NCBI GenBank assembly: GCA_051649605.1
Contig: JBOFHK010000013.1
Span: forward strand, 1-28,893
Source of the DNA: Brevinema_A sp051649605
GTDB lineage: Bacteria > Spirochaetota > Brevinematia > Brevinematales > Brevinemataceae
Reading direction: 5' to 3'
Length of the DNA: 28,893 bases
The notes beneath the pieces were generated by a model that was given only the letters and a program-made list of their open reading frames with translations, did no database searches and had not been told where the DNA came from. Positions 1-7,100 of this stretch are shown here, piece by piece (position 1 is the first letter of the stretch; the number at the start of each line of letters is the position of its first letter). Position numbers and translations under genes: made by a program.

Positions 1-90
1 CTACCCGCGGAAATTAAAGCACGGCAACAGCAATACGAATATTATCGAGAGAAGCTCTTAACATTTAATAAAAAGGAAATTGCGGGATAA
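1..90 (+). CDS. hsdS: Type I restriction-modification specificity subunit HsdS, C-terminal end (partial)
   Basis: Frame 1 is open from the window edge to a TAA at 88-90 and gives 29 residues beginning LPAEIKARQQQYEYYREKLL. This is the characteristic end of the second conserved helix of type I specificity subunits, where an ARxxQYEYYRxKLLxF pattern closes the protein. HsdS supplies the two target-recognition domains of the HsdRMS complex. Only the tail is visible, so neither the recognition domains nor integrity can be judged. It converges on the pnuC-like operon, with the hairpin at 106-125 between them. Confidence 0.75.
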   Translation, partial: LPAEIKARQQQYEYYREKLLTFNKKEIAG

Positions 91-188
91 CGACAGGATA
101 CGACAAAACCCCCTATAGGGGGTTTGATATGTAGATTAGAAAAAGCTTTTAACCGTAGATATTATGAAATTTCTTATCGGACATTGCT
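73..188. repeat. Left copy of a 116-bp direct repeat containing a TM2-gene 3' relic
   Basis: Positions 73-188 match 3695-3810 in the same orientation with 7 mismatches in 116 bp by hand alignment; 98-188 versus 3720-3810 has only 2 in 91. The repeat includes a CCCCC-TATA-GGGGG hairpin and, on the minus strand at 149-187, the codons AMSDKKFHNIYG plus stop. These are the last codons of the TM2-domain gene that is intact at the right copy. The left copy is therefore a relic created when the segment between the copies entered or was duplicated. The stop and last four codons of the pnuC-like gene lie inside it. Confidence 0.9.
106..125. terminator. Hairpin terminator between convergent hsdS and pnuC-like genes
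   Basis: AAACCCCC and GGGGGTTT form a perfect 8-bp stem around a TATA loop. On the minus strand the stem is followed by TTTTG, so it fits best as the terminator of the leftward operon. On the plus strand it could still slow hsdS transcripts. An identical copy is at 3728-3747. Confidence 0.6.
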
Positions 189-866
189 TGTGTGTTTGGC
201 GATTTTCCTCCAATTTAAGTACCCATATGTAGCATTACATAAATTAATCATTTTCATTAGAATAATTACAATAGAAGAACCTTCTCCTGAAGAGTAAATT
301 AAAAGCCACATCCAGATGGAAAGAGCATTTACCAAGATCCACATAAGCCATTGATCGGCAAATCTTAAAATAAATAATAGGCTTGCAATAACGGATACTA
401 CTGTTGTTAAAGAATCTATAAAAGCTAACCTACCTCCTAAGATCTTTAAAAGCTCGGCGTATAAAAAGGTTGTGATGAAAACTAAAATAAAAGTAATAAT
501 AATCATTCTAGGAGACATATATTGGAATTGAACTTCACCAGATTGATTTTTATGTTTTGTCCATAAATAAATCCCAATAGCACTAGTGGGGATACTGTAA
601 AAAGCATTGTACATAACTTCTCCATAAAGCTTAAGATCATAGCAATATATAGCATATAATAGGGCATTGATGAGAGAGAAAACCAGTCCTAAAATTTTTC
701 CTTTAGCACCGAGAACGATGCCCACGCTACCAGTAAAACTGATAATCAGTACAAAGATAGGATCTCCGTCGAGAAGTGCAACAATAATGATTATCGAACA
801 TACGAAAATAAGCCAAACTTTTTCTAAAAAAGACCAGTCGTCAAAATAGTGTTTGATTTTCTTCAT
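174..866 (-). CDS. pnuC: PnuC-type nucleoside/vitamin transporter (cassette transporter)
   Basis: A 230-residue protein with about seven hydrophobic segments. It has the PnuC-like features of small polar termini and the YAIYCYDLKLYGEVMYNAFY and W.LVNALSIWMWL type segments seen in the nicotinamide riboside/thiamine transporter family (PnuC/PnuT). Such carriers work by facilitated diffusion and need an intracellular kinase to trap the substrate, which fits the adjacent PfkB gene. I chose the ATG at 866 because AGGGAGT lies just upstream (872-878), overlapping the kinase stop; an upstream start at 929 would run deep into the kinase gene. It is the last gene of a three-gene minus-strand operon. 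The final residues SNVR come from the duplicated TM2 relic, so the native C-terminus was probably replaced. The exact substrate is unknown; a nucleoside or N-riboside is likely from context. Confidence 0.75.
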   Translation of the reverse strand: MKKIKHYFDDWSFLEKVWLIFVCSIIIIVALLDGDPIFVLIISFTGSVGIVLGAKGKILGLVFSLINALLYAIYCYDLKLYGEVMYNAFYSIPTSAIGIYLWTKHKNQSGEVQFQYMSPRMIIITFILVFITTFLYAELLKILGGRLAFIDSLTTVVSVIASLLFILRFADQWLMWILVNALSIWMWLLIYSSGEGSSIVIILMKMINLCNATYGYLNWRKIAKHTSNVR

Positions 867-876
867 GAAATACTCC

Positions 877-1743
877 CTAATATTTAGTATCTTTTTGTGA
901 GACAACTTTTGCAGATATTTTATTTGCATTTTTGATGATGTTATAAATCTCTTGTTTGTGAATAAGTCCCACGATTACCCCACCTACGTGGGCATCTCCT
1001 GCTCCAGAAGTGTTTATTACAGGCACTTTTTCCCCTATTATGCTGTTGATTCCTTGTTCTGTAATATAAGTTGCGCCTAAGGCACCTAAAGTAACAATAA
1101 CCAACTCATTAGTTTTTTTATAAAGCTCCTTGATTCCTAAAGAAACATCATGATGACCTGTAACTTGTTTGAGTTCTTCTTTATTGATATGGATAATAGG
1201 AGAAAGTTTATAGATTCTATCCATTAATGGGCGACTAATAATATCAATTCTTGGACCAAAAGCGACGATTAGCTTTGTTTCAGGAATAGTTTCTAAATAA
1301 TCTACGATATGATTTCCACTATTTCCGATGAGAGAGTAGCCCGAAATATAGGTATAAGAAAATTTTTGTTTTTCTATGCTGGTAAACCAGTCTTTTTTGA
1401 AATTTCCTTCTACGCCAGATAAGGTAACGAAGGATCTTTCTCCTGTACTTTCAATGAATGTATAGCAATGACCATTGTCTCCATCGTTAATTTTTAGAGA
1501 AGAATGTATACCTAGATCTTCAATCCCCCTTTGGATTAGAGTACTATAAATGCCATTTCCAATAGGAAGAAAAGCTGTATAGTCTATCTTAAAAGATTGT
1601 AAGACGCAGGCAACGTTAAGGGCACAACCTCCGATACTATAGTTTTCTCTTGTGGCTTCTATATCTTCGCCTGATAAAGGGAGTTGAGGAATTTCTATGG
1701 TAATATCTACAATTGCAGATCCTATTAATAGAACATTATCCAT
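877..1743 (-). CDS. PfkB-family carbohydrate/nucleoside kinase (YegV-like)
   Basis: A 288-residue ribokinase-fold kinase, normal in length for PfkB enzymes. The N-terminal substrate-binding GG motif is seen as SIGGCALNVACVL (about residues 36-48). An INKEEL segment (186-191) matches the Mg/ATP-side N..E motif. The C-terminal signature NTSGAGDAHVGG has the anion-hole GAGD at 247-250, with Asp250 as catalytic base. It would use ATP to phosphorylate a sugar or nucleoside hydroxyl in the cytoplasm. The start overlaps the end of the ADP-ribosylglycohydrolase gene by 8 bp, so the two are translationally coupled. With the hydrolase, transporter and GntR regulator it matches the E. coli yegTUVW gene set. 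The substrate cannot be read from sequence; ribose released from an N-glycoside is one inference. Confidence 0.85.
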   Translation of the reverse strand: MDNVLLIGSAIVDITIEIPQLPLSGEDIEATRENYSIGGCALNVACVLQSFKIDYTAFLPIGNGIYSTLIQRGIEDLGIHSSLKINDGDNGHCYTFIESTGERSFVTLSGVEGNFKKDWFTSIEKQKFSYTYISGYSLIGNSGNHIVDYLETIPETKLIVAFGPRIDIISRPLMDRIYKLSPIIHINKEELKQVTGHHDVSLGIKELYKKTNELVIVTLGALGATYITEQGINSIIGEKVPVINTSGAGDAHVGGVIVGLIHKQEIYNIIKNANKISAKVVSQKDTKY

Positions 1744-2737
1744 GTAATAACTCCCGACCTTTTTCTAAAATATCTACATAAGGTTTTAACTGGATGGGAT
1801 TATTGTCATTTAGTGTTTTAATATAATGAGGATTAATACTGTCTACTCCTAGGGCAGCTCCACATATAGCCGTTGCCATAGCTCCAATGGTGTCAGTATC
1901 TCCCCCTATATTTGCACAATTGAGGGCACATTTATTGATATCTTGTGTATAATAAGCTAGAAGTAGAGCTGATGAGACAGATTCAGCAGTGGCTACACCA
2001 CATCCAATTATATCGTAGATAAAACTAAATATTTCTTCTTCGTTGGAGATATTGTCGATAATGTTTATACCGTATTCGACTCTTTTTCTAATAGAAGGGC
2101 TAAATGTTTCTGCTCCAAGGCTAAGGGCATACTCTTCTATGCGGATTGCTTCTTTTACCGCCTGCTTAGCATCTCCACATTCAATAGCTATGGCAACAGC
2201 ACTTGCTATAATAGTTGCTCCAGCAATCGTAATATCGCTAGAATGGGTTGCCTTGGAGACATCTCTCACATATTTTGCTAAGCGTTCTAATTCATTAGTA
2301 CGAAATAAACAGCCAATGGGGGCTATTCTCATGGCAGCGCCGTTACTGAGAGCAATATCTGTTACCGTTGATACGTCTGCTCCTTTTTTGAGAAGTTTTA
2401 AGGCAGCTTTAGAGCTTGGGCCTAAAATATTTCGTTCAAAAGCATTATTTTCTTCTGCCCAAAGTAAGAGTTTTTTTCCTATATTTTTACTATCTGGAAT
2501 ATAATTTGTTTCTTTTAGGCTGTCTAATAAGACTAAAGATTGAGCCGTATCATCGGTAAACTGTCCCGCTTTGTAATTATAGGCAACAGCGTTATCTTCT
2601 GGACCATTTAGGAAATCTGTTATTTTTCCTATTTGTCTCATAATTCTTTTTTTACCCCAAAGCTCTCCGGGCATACCCATAGCATCACCTAACGCCTGTC
2701 CGTATAGAACTCCTTCCATTTTTTGTTTGAGATTCAT
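1736..2737 (-). CDS. ADP-ribosylglycohydrolase family protein (YegU-like)
   Basis: A DraG/ARH-fold hydrolase of about 333 residues. Metal-binding motifs are visible: GDAMGMPGE near the N-terminus, FTDDT (about 60-64), NGAAMRIAPIG in the middle and GGDTDTIGAMA (about 278-288), which together hold the two Mg ions. The family cleaves N-glycosidic bonds of ADP-ribosyl or related ribosyl compounds. Two ATGs are adjacent (2740 and 2737); the Shine-Dalgarno AGGAGGG sits only 2 nt before the first, so I prefer the second, 5 nt away. It is first in the operon with the PfkB kinase and PnuC-like carrier, and its promoter is covered by the palindrome at 2747-2784. In this setting a small-molecule ribosyl substrate is more likely than a protein, but that is inference. 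Confidence 0.85.
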   Translation of the reverse strand: MNLKQKMEGVLYGQALGDAMGMPGELWGKKRIMRQIGKITDFLNGPEDNAVAYNYKAGQFTDDTAQSLVLLDSLKETNYIPDSKNIGKKLLLWAEENNAFERNILGPSSKAALKLLKKGADVSTVTDIALSNGAAMRIAPIGCLFRTNELERLAKYVRDVSKATHSSDITIAGATIIASAVAIAIECGDAKQAVKEAIRIEEYALSLGAETFSPSIRKRVEYGINIIDNISNEEEIFSFIYDIIGCGVATAESVSSALLLAYYTQDINKCALNCANIGGDTDTIGAMATAICGAALGVDSINPHYIKTLNDNNPIQLKPYVDILEKGRELLHG

Positions 2738-2746
2738 CATTCCCTC

Positions 2747-2784
2747 CTTTATTACTTATTATGATAACATAATAAGTAATAAAG
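2747..2784. promoter_or_regulatory. Palindromic operator over the ADP-ribosylglycohydrolase operon promoter
   Basis: CTTTATTACTTATTATG (2747-2763) and its exact reverse complement (2768-2784) flank ATAA: a perfect 17-bp-arm dyad. It covers the spacer and -10 of the leftward promoter (2761-2788) and abuts the ribosome binding site. The divergent GntR protein is the natural candidate to bind it. An RNA hairpin role is less likely, because most of the left half lies in the transcript and the right half does not. Confidence 0.7.
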
Positions 2785-2788
2785 TCAA
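2761..2788 (-). promoter_or_regulatory. Sigma70-type promoter of the cassette operon
   Basis: On the minus strand TTGACT (plus 2783-2788) and TATCAT (plus 2761-2766) are separated by 16 bp. The predicted start is near 2754, leaving a leader of about 15 nt to the start codon. The -10 is embedded in the palindrome at 2747-2784. Confidence 0.6.
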
Positions 2789-2873
2789 TAGAGTTTTTTA
2801 TATTTTATATATTTTATTTTATCTTATTATTTTGTATATAATTACAGATTTTATTGATAGAGGCGTCTGATTA

Positions 2874-2912
2874 TTGAACATATTTTCATAATATGCTACT
2901 ATAACATTATAG
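2874..2912 (+). promoter_or_regulatory. Promoter of the gntR gene with a small dyad at the -10
   Basis: TTGAAC (2874-2879) and TACTAT (2897-2902) are 17 bp apart, upstream of the regulator. A small dyad CTATAA-CA-TTATAG (2899-2912) overlaps the -10 and predicted start, and could allow autoregulation. It does not share its sequence with the large palindrome at 2747-2784. Confidence 0.45.
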
Positions 2913-2946
2913 AGATAATTTTTAAAAAAATAGGAGATCATAAATA

Positions 2947-3678
2947 ATGGAAGAAAATGGATGGTTAAAAAAATATCAGATTATTGTTAATAATTTATCA
3001 CGAGAGATAAGAAAAGGAAAGTATTGTAAAGATAAGCTTATTCCCAGTGAAACCAAATTAATGCAAGCTTACGCCGTGAGTCGTATTACAGCGAGAAAAG
3101 CTTTGGATACCCTAGTGGGTATGGGGCTTATTTATAAAATACAAGGGAAGGGCTGTTATATTATGGAAAGCAAAAAATCTCACTCTCTTTTAAAAATTCA
3201 TAGTTATACAGAAGAAATTATCAATTCTGGGATGACTCCTTCTCGAAAAATATTTACTTCTTCAGTTTCTGAAGCTACTCAGGAAGTATCTTCTATACTA
3301 AATATTCCTGAAAAAAGTAAGGTTTTTGTGTTAGAAAGAGTTGTGTACGCTGACGATAATGCCTTATGTTTGGTAAAATCTTCCTTACCTTATGATCGAT
3401 TTCCTCATATTGAGTTCTATGATTTTTCTCAATTTTCTTTATATGAAATTTTAAAATCCTACTATAAGCTTGAGATTTCTCAAACTATTCTAAAAGTAGA
3501 TACTTTTAGTGCGGATCATGAAATCGCAGAAAAAATGGGGGAGAAACTCCACGTACCCTTACTTTATCTAAGTATTATTGCTTATTGTATTTACCATAAG
3601 CAAGAGATTCCTATAGAATTTTCTCAATCATATTATAATCCCAAAATCATTAGCTATACTATTAATCAATCCAGTTAA
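2947..3678 (+). CDS. GntR-family (HutC subfamily) transcriptional regulator, YegW-like
   Basis: A 243-residue regulator. Residues about 8-72 form the winged helix: LSREIRKGKY, IPSETKLMQAYAVSRITARKAL and the wing MGLIYKIQGKGCYI are typical GntR motifs. The rest (about 80-240) fits the UTRA effector-binding domain of the HutC subfamily. Start ATG 2947 follows AGGAGA with proper spacing. It is transcribed divergently from the hydrolase-kinase-transporter operon, the usual arrangement for a repressor released by a pathway intermediate. Two dyads in the shared control region are candidate operators. The effector is probably a phosphorylated sugar made by the PfkB kinase, which is an inference from family habits. 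Confidence 0.85.
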   Translation: MEENGWLKKYQIIVNNLSREIRKGKYCKDKLIPSETKLMQAYAVSRITARKALDTLVGMGLIYKIQGKGCYIMESKKSHSLLKIHSYTEEIINSGMTPSRKIFTSSVSEATQEVSSILNIPEKSKVFVLERVVYADDNALCLVKSSLPYDRFPHIEFYDFSQFSLYEILKSYYKLEISQTILKVDTFSADHEIAEKMGEKLHVPLLYLSIIAYCIYHKQEIPIEFSQSYYNPKIISYTINQSS

Positions 3679-3694
3679 CCTTAGAATATTTATT

Positions 3695-3810
3695 AAGGAA
3701 ATTAAGGAATAATGACAGAATACGACAAAACCCCCTATAGGGGGTTTGATATGTAGATTAGAAAAATCTTTTAACCGTAGATATTATGAAATTTCTCATC
3801 GGACATTGCT
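3695..3810. repeat. Right copy of the 116-bp direct repeat, at the 3' end of the intact TM2 gene
   Basis: Matches 73-188 in the same orientation. Here the minus-strand part is the genuine end of the TM2-domain gene (stop at 3771-3773). Recombination between the copies would remove 3,622 bp carrying all four cassette genes and restore a simple hsdS / TM2 convergent pair. Confidence 0.9.
3728..3747. terminator. Hairpin terminator between convergent gntR and TM2 gene
   Basis: The same AAACCCCC-TATA-GGGGGTTT hairpin as at 106-125. It lies between two convergent genes and can serve either; on the minus strand TTTTG follows the stem. Confidence 0.6.
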
Positions 3811-4067
3811 AATAAGGTAAAGAAATCGATAAAAGCGAGAATCACTGGAATCAAAGTCCAGCAGAATAATAAAAATAAGATCCCTGTCCCCGTTTGACCC
3901 AGATAAAATTTATGAACGCCGACCCCTCCTAAGAAAAGAGCGAGTAAAGCTGCGGTAGTTTTACTTTTTCCTCCTTCCTGTTGAACCTTTGCGGCAGGTC
4001 TCCCACACTGAGGACAACTAGAAGCTAGTTCGTCGATTTGTGCTCCACACCCTGTACAAAATACCAT
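3771..4067 (-). CDS. Zinc-ribbon plus TM2-domain membrane protein
   Basis: A 98-residue protein with an N-terminal zinc ribbon (Cys4, Cys7, Cys18, Cys21 in CTGCG and CPQCG). A TM2 domain follows: a first membrane segment ALLALFLGGVGVHKFYLGQ, a short turn with the conserved HKFYLG, and a second segment LLFCWTLIPVILAFIDFF. TM2 proteins are small inner-membrane proteins of unclear role. The start at 4067 follows AGGGAGT (plus 4072-4078). A consensus promoter lies at 4102-4130. The last 12 codons are duplicated as a relic at 149-187. It is transcribed alone. Confidence 0.8.
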   Translation of the reverse strand: MVFCTGCGAQIDELASSCPQCGRPAAKVQQEGGKSKTTAALLALFLGGVGVHKFYLGQTGTGILFLLFCWTLIPVILAFIDFFTLLAMSDEKFHNIYG

Positions 4068-4101
4068 ATAATACTCCCTTGTATATTTATATTAATATAC
4101 A

Positions 4102-4130
4102 ATTATACAATATAATATTTGTCTTGTCAA
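4102..4130 (-). promoter_or_regulatory. Consensus sigma70-type promoter of the TM2 gene
   Basis: On the minus strand TTGACA (plus 4125-4130) and TATAAT (plus 4102-4107) are 17 bp apart, an exact consensus match. A 7-bp inverted repeat GTATATT/AATATAC (4081-4100) lies in the short leader. Confidence 0.65.
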
Positions 4131-4216
4131 GTAAATATTTATTTTTTTGCTATTTTGGCTCTCTATATTTTTACTATTTTACGATAAAATTCAAGATGAG
4201 CTTATCGCTGGATTAT

Positions 4217-5575
4217 TCAATCTACTTTGGTGATGATCAAACTAATTACGAAGGCTGTTATAAAAGAGATCAAACAAGTAATTAGGGCATGGATGATATT
4301 TAGGGGATTTTCTCCTATAAATACAGGAAGAGCTAATAATCCTGGGGAAGCAAAGGCATAGCGGACAAGACCGCTTAAACCAGCGTATACACCGCCAATA
4401 CCGCCTCCAATCATCGCAGCAATAAGGGCATTTCTATATTTGATTGTAACCCCAAATAAGGAAGGTTCGGTAATCCCTAATAAAGCAGTCATCCCTGAAG
4501 AAAATGCTAGCTCCTTTAATTCTAATTTTTTTGATTTAAAGGCGACAGCGAGGGTAGCTCCCCCTTGGGCAATGTTGGAGGCGAGCATTCCAGGCCCGTT
4601 GACTTGTTCAAATCCTTGCTGTGATAACTGGATTGTGGCAATAGGTGTTAAGCTCCAAGCAGTGCCTGTGAGGAGCATGAGCGGTTGAAAAGCTCCCATC
4701 AATAGAGGGATAAACCAGCTGATTTGTTGATTGATCATATAAGCGCCGATTGCGATGATGTCGTTTAGATAAGATCCTAGTGGCCCAATAATGATTAAAG
4801 TAATACTCCCTGTAATCAAGAGTGTGACAAGCGGTTTGGTAAAAAATTTAATCATCTCAGGAACATATTTATCGGCAAATTTTTCTATATAGGATTGAAG
4901 CCATACCGTTAAAATAATTGGGAGCACACTTCCTCCATAATCAACAAGCGTTAGTGGGATATTGTAAAAAGAAATATTGTTTTGAGCGTTCACCAAAGAA
5001 ACCCAACTTGGGTGTAGTAAAATCCCAGCGATGCTTAAAGATAATCCGACATTTGTTTCAAATTTAATAGCTGCTCCATAAGCGAGTAGAAGAGGGAGGA
5101 AGTAAAAGGCAGCATCTGAAATCATATTTAAAAGGTAGTACGTATCGCCTTCAGGGTTTATTGATTGGGTAACTATTAATAGTGCGAGTACTGCTTTGAT
5201 CATACCTGCACCTGTAATCGCAGGAATCATAGGGGTAAAAATAGTTGCTACTGTATTAAAAATTTGATCTAGCCCTGAAGATTTTTGAGAATGAGGTGAG
5301 GAGTTACTCTTTGGAGCAGAATCTCCTTGGATGGTTGTATTGATTAATTTATATAATTGTTGGACATTTTGTCCGACGATTACTTGAAATTGCCCTCCCC
5401 CATCAGTCGCATTGATTACTCCTTCTAAATTTTTTAGTGTATCGATCTGGATCAGATTCTGATCCTGTAATTCAAATCTTAATCGGGTAGCGCAATGAGT
5501 GAGTTTTGTAATATTTTCTTTTCCTCCGATAGCATTGATAATATTGGTACTTAGTTTAGAATAATCTATTTTCAT
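4217..5575 (-). CDS. PTS beta-glucoside-type EIIBC permease
   Basis: A 452-residue permease of the glucose-glucoside PTS superfamily. EIIB is at residues about 1-85, with the phospho-accepting Cys28 in THCATRLRF and the conserved GVI...GGQFQVIVG. After a Ser-rich linker (about 88-100) comes a hydrophobic EIIC domain (about 105-450) with the motifs FTPMIPAITGAGM and GITEPSLFGV. The EIIA domain found at the C-terminus of full-length BglF-type proteins (about 620 residues) is absent, so phosphate must come from another EIIA protein. It imports and phosphorylates a beta-glucoside such as cellobiose or an aryl-glucoside. Translation is close-coupled (10 bp) to the upstream 6-phospho-beta-glucosidase, which hydrolyses the product. 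Start 5575 follows GGAG. The exact sugar is unknown. Confidence 0.85.
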   Translation of the reverse strand: MKIDYSKLSTNIINAIGGKENITKLTHCATRLRFELQDQNLIQIDTLKNLEGVINATDGGGQFQVIVGQNVQQLYKLINTTIQGDSAPKSNSSPHSQKSSGLDQIFNTVATIFTPMIPAITGAGMIKAVLALLIVTQSINPEGDTYYLLNMISDAAFYFLPLLLAYGAAIKFETNVGLSLSIAGILLHPSWVSLVNAQNNISFYNIPLTLVDYGGSVLPIILTVWLQSYIEKFADKYVPEMIKFFTKPLVTLLITGSITLIIIGPLGSYLNDIIAIGAYMINQQISWFIPLLMGAFQPLMLLTGTAWSLTPIATIQLSQQGFEQVNGPGMLASNIAQGGATLAVAFKSKKLELKELAFSSGMTALLGITEPSLFGVTIKYRNALIAAMIGGGIGGVYAGLSGLVRYAFASPGLLALPVFIGENPLNIIHALITCLISFITAFVISLIITKVD

Positions 5576-5585
5576 CGGTAGCTCC

Positions 5586-6974
5586 TTATGATATTTGATT
5601 TTTTTGGATTAATTGTTGATACCAATAAAAACTATCTTTAGGGATTCGTTTTTTTGATCCTTCGCCTTTATTGTTCTGATCTATATAGATCATACCATAA
5701 CGTTTTTCCATTTCAGCGGTGGAGGCACTAATGAGATCAATAATCCCCCAAGCGAGGTATCCCATAATAGGAATATTTTCTTTTAATGCCTCTGCAACGG
5801 ATTGAATATGTTCTTTGAGATATTCAATCCGATAACTGTCGTGGATACGTCCATTATCGACCCTATCCATAGCTCCTAATCCATTTTCTACGATAAACAA
5901 AGGTTTACGATAACGTTCATGTAATCGATAGAGGGCAATTCTTAATCCTTTAGGGTCAATAGTCCAGCCCCATTTACTAGCAGTTAAAAAAGGGTTATTA
6001 ATTCCTTTTTTGATATTCCCATTTTGTAATTGGGTAATTGTAGGGTCAGCAGTAATAACTCTACTAGAATAATAGCTAAAACTTACGAAATCTACTGTGT
6101 GTTTTAGAATTTGATGATCTTCCCTACTGATCTCAATATTCAGATCAGTTAATAAATTTCGGGCATAAAAGGGATAACTGCCAAACACCTGTACATCACT
6201 GCATAAGTACATCTCTTTTTCTTGATTGATCCCTGCTAAAATATCATCAGGGTGAGGGGTATTGGGATAAATAGGAGAGCAGGAAGCCATACCTCCGATT
6301 AAGGCATTGGAAATAATTTTATGGCAATGTTTTACTGCTAATGCGCTAGCGACTAGCTGATGATGAAGGGCGGTATATTTTATGTGATTTTCGTTTTTAT
6401 TATTCTCAATAATTACTCCAGCCCCTGCAAAAGGAATAGCCAAGGTAAAATTTAATTCATTGAAGGTAATCCAATATTTGATCTTATGTTTATAACGATT
6501 AAATACAGTAATACAATATTTTTCAAAAAATTGGATGAGTTGTCTATTGTACCAGCCTCCATATTTATGGACTAGTGTTAAAGGAAGCTCGTAATGAGAT
6601 AATGTTACGAGAGGTTCTATATTATGCTCAAGAAGTTTATCAAATAATTGATCATAAAATTGCAATCCTTCTTCATTTGCTTCGTGATCATCTCCATTGG
6701 GAAATATTCGACTCCAAGCAATGGATGTACGGAAACATTTAATCCCTAATTCTGAAAGTAATTCTATATCTTGGGGAAAGTTTTCATAAAAATTAATTCC
6801 ATAATGAAAAGGACATTCATTGTGGCGGACATCAAAATTAGGTGGATGTACAATCCCCTGTGGAGAAACATCTGCTGTTGATAAACCTTTACCATGAGTA
6901 TTATATGCTCCTTCTGCTTGATTGGCAGAGATCGCTCCTCCCCATAAGAAGTTTTTTGGAAAACGAAAACTCAT
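5586..6974 (-). CDS. 6-phospho-beta-glucosidase (GH1)
   Basis: A 462-residue GH1 enzyme. The N-terminal signature FLWGGAISANQAEGAY is present. The acid/base is Glu173 in TFNELN and the nucleophile Glu363 in IVENGLG. Near the C-terminus SKKRIPKDSFYWY carries the Ser/Lys/Tyr set that binds the 6-phosphate in phospho-glucosidases. It splits the phospho-disaccharide or phospho-glucoside delivered by the neighbouring EIIBC into glucose 6-phosphate plus aglycone or glucose. I chose the ATG at 6974, preceded by GGAGGGG; the in-frame ATG at 7010 lies upstream of the predicted transcription start. First gene of a two-gene operon. No antiterminator (BglG/LicT) gene or clear RAT site was seen. Confidence 0.9.
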   Translation of the reverse strand: MSFRFPKNFLWGGAISANQAEGAYNTHGKGLSTADVSPQGIVHPPNFDVRHNECPFHYGINFYENFPQDIELLSELGIKCFRTSIAWSRIFPNGDDHEANEEGLQFYDQLFDKLLEHNIEPLVTLSHYELPLTLVHKYGGWYNRQLIQFFEKYCITVFNRYKHKIKYWITFNELNFTLAIPFAGAGVIIENNKNENHIKYTALHHQLVASALAVKHCHKIISNALIGGMASCSPIYPNTPHPDDILAGINQEKEMYLCSDVQVFGSYPFYARNLLTDLNIEISREDHQILKHTVDFVSFSYYSSRVITADPTITQLQNGNIKKGINNPFLTASKWGWTIDPKGLRIALYRLHERYRKPLFIVENGLGAMDRVDNGRIHDSYRIEYLKEHIQSVAEALKENIPIMGYLAWGIIDLISASTAEMEKRYGMIYIDQNNKGEGSKKRIPKDSFYWYQQLIQKNQIS

Positions 6975-6998
6975 TTCCCCTCCAAATATTTTATTGAT

Positions 6999-7026
6999 AT
7001 TATAAAACAAATATTAATAAAGTCAA
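6999..7026 (-). promoter_or_regulatory. Promoter of the beta-glucoside operon
   Basis: On the minus strand TTGACT (plus 7021-7026) and TATAAT (plus 6999-7004) are 16 bp apart. The predicted start is near 6992, giving a leader of about 18 nt, too short for a typical RAT-terminator switch. Confidence 0.6.
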
Positions 7027-7100
7027 GGAAAATGTGTACTTCTTTTTATGTTGTTTTAGTACTTTCTTTAATATTAGGAAATTAATGGATTAATAAGGTT

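Noticed and set aside
2043..2504. 153-codon frame opposite the ADP-ribosylglycohydrolase gene
   Set aside because: Antisense shadow of a gene with clear catalytic motifs.
4141..4216. Terminator for the beta-glucoside operon
   Set aside because: Only a 6-bp CGATAA/TTATCG stem with a long loop and no T-tract; not strong enough to call.
4040..4285. 81-codon plus-strand frame
   Set aside because: AT-rich low-complexity sequence overlapping the TM2 promoter and the end of the EIIBC gene; no ribosome binding site or family.
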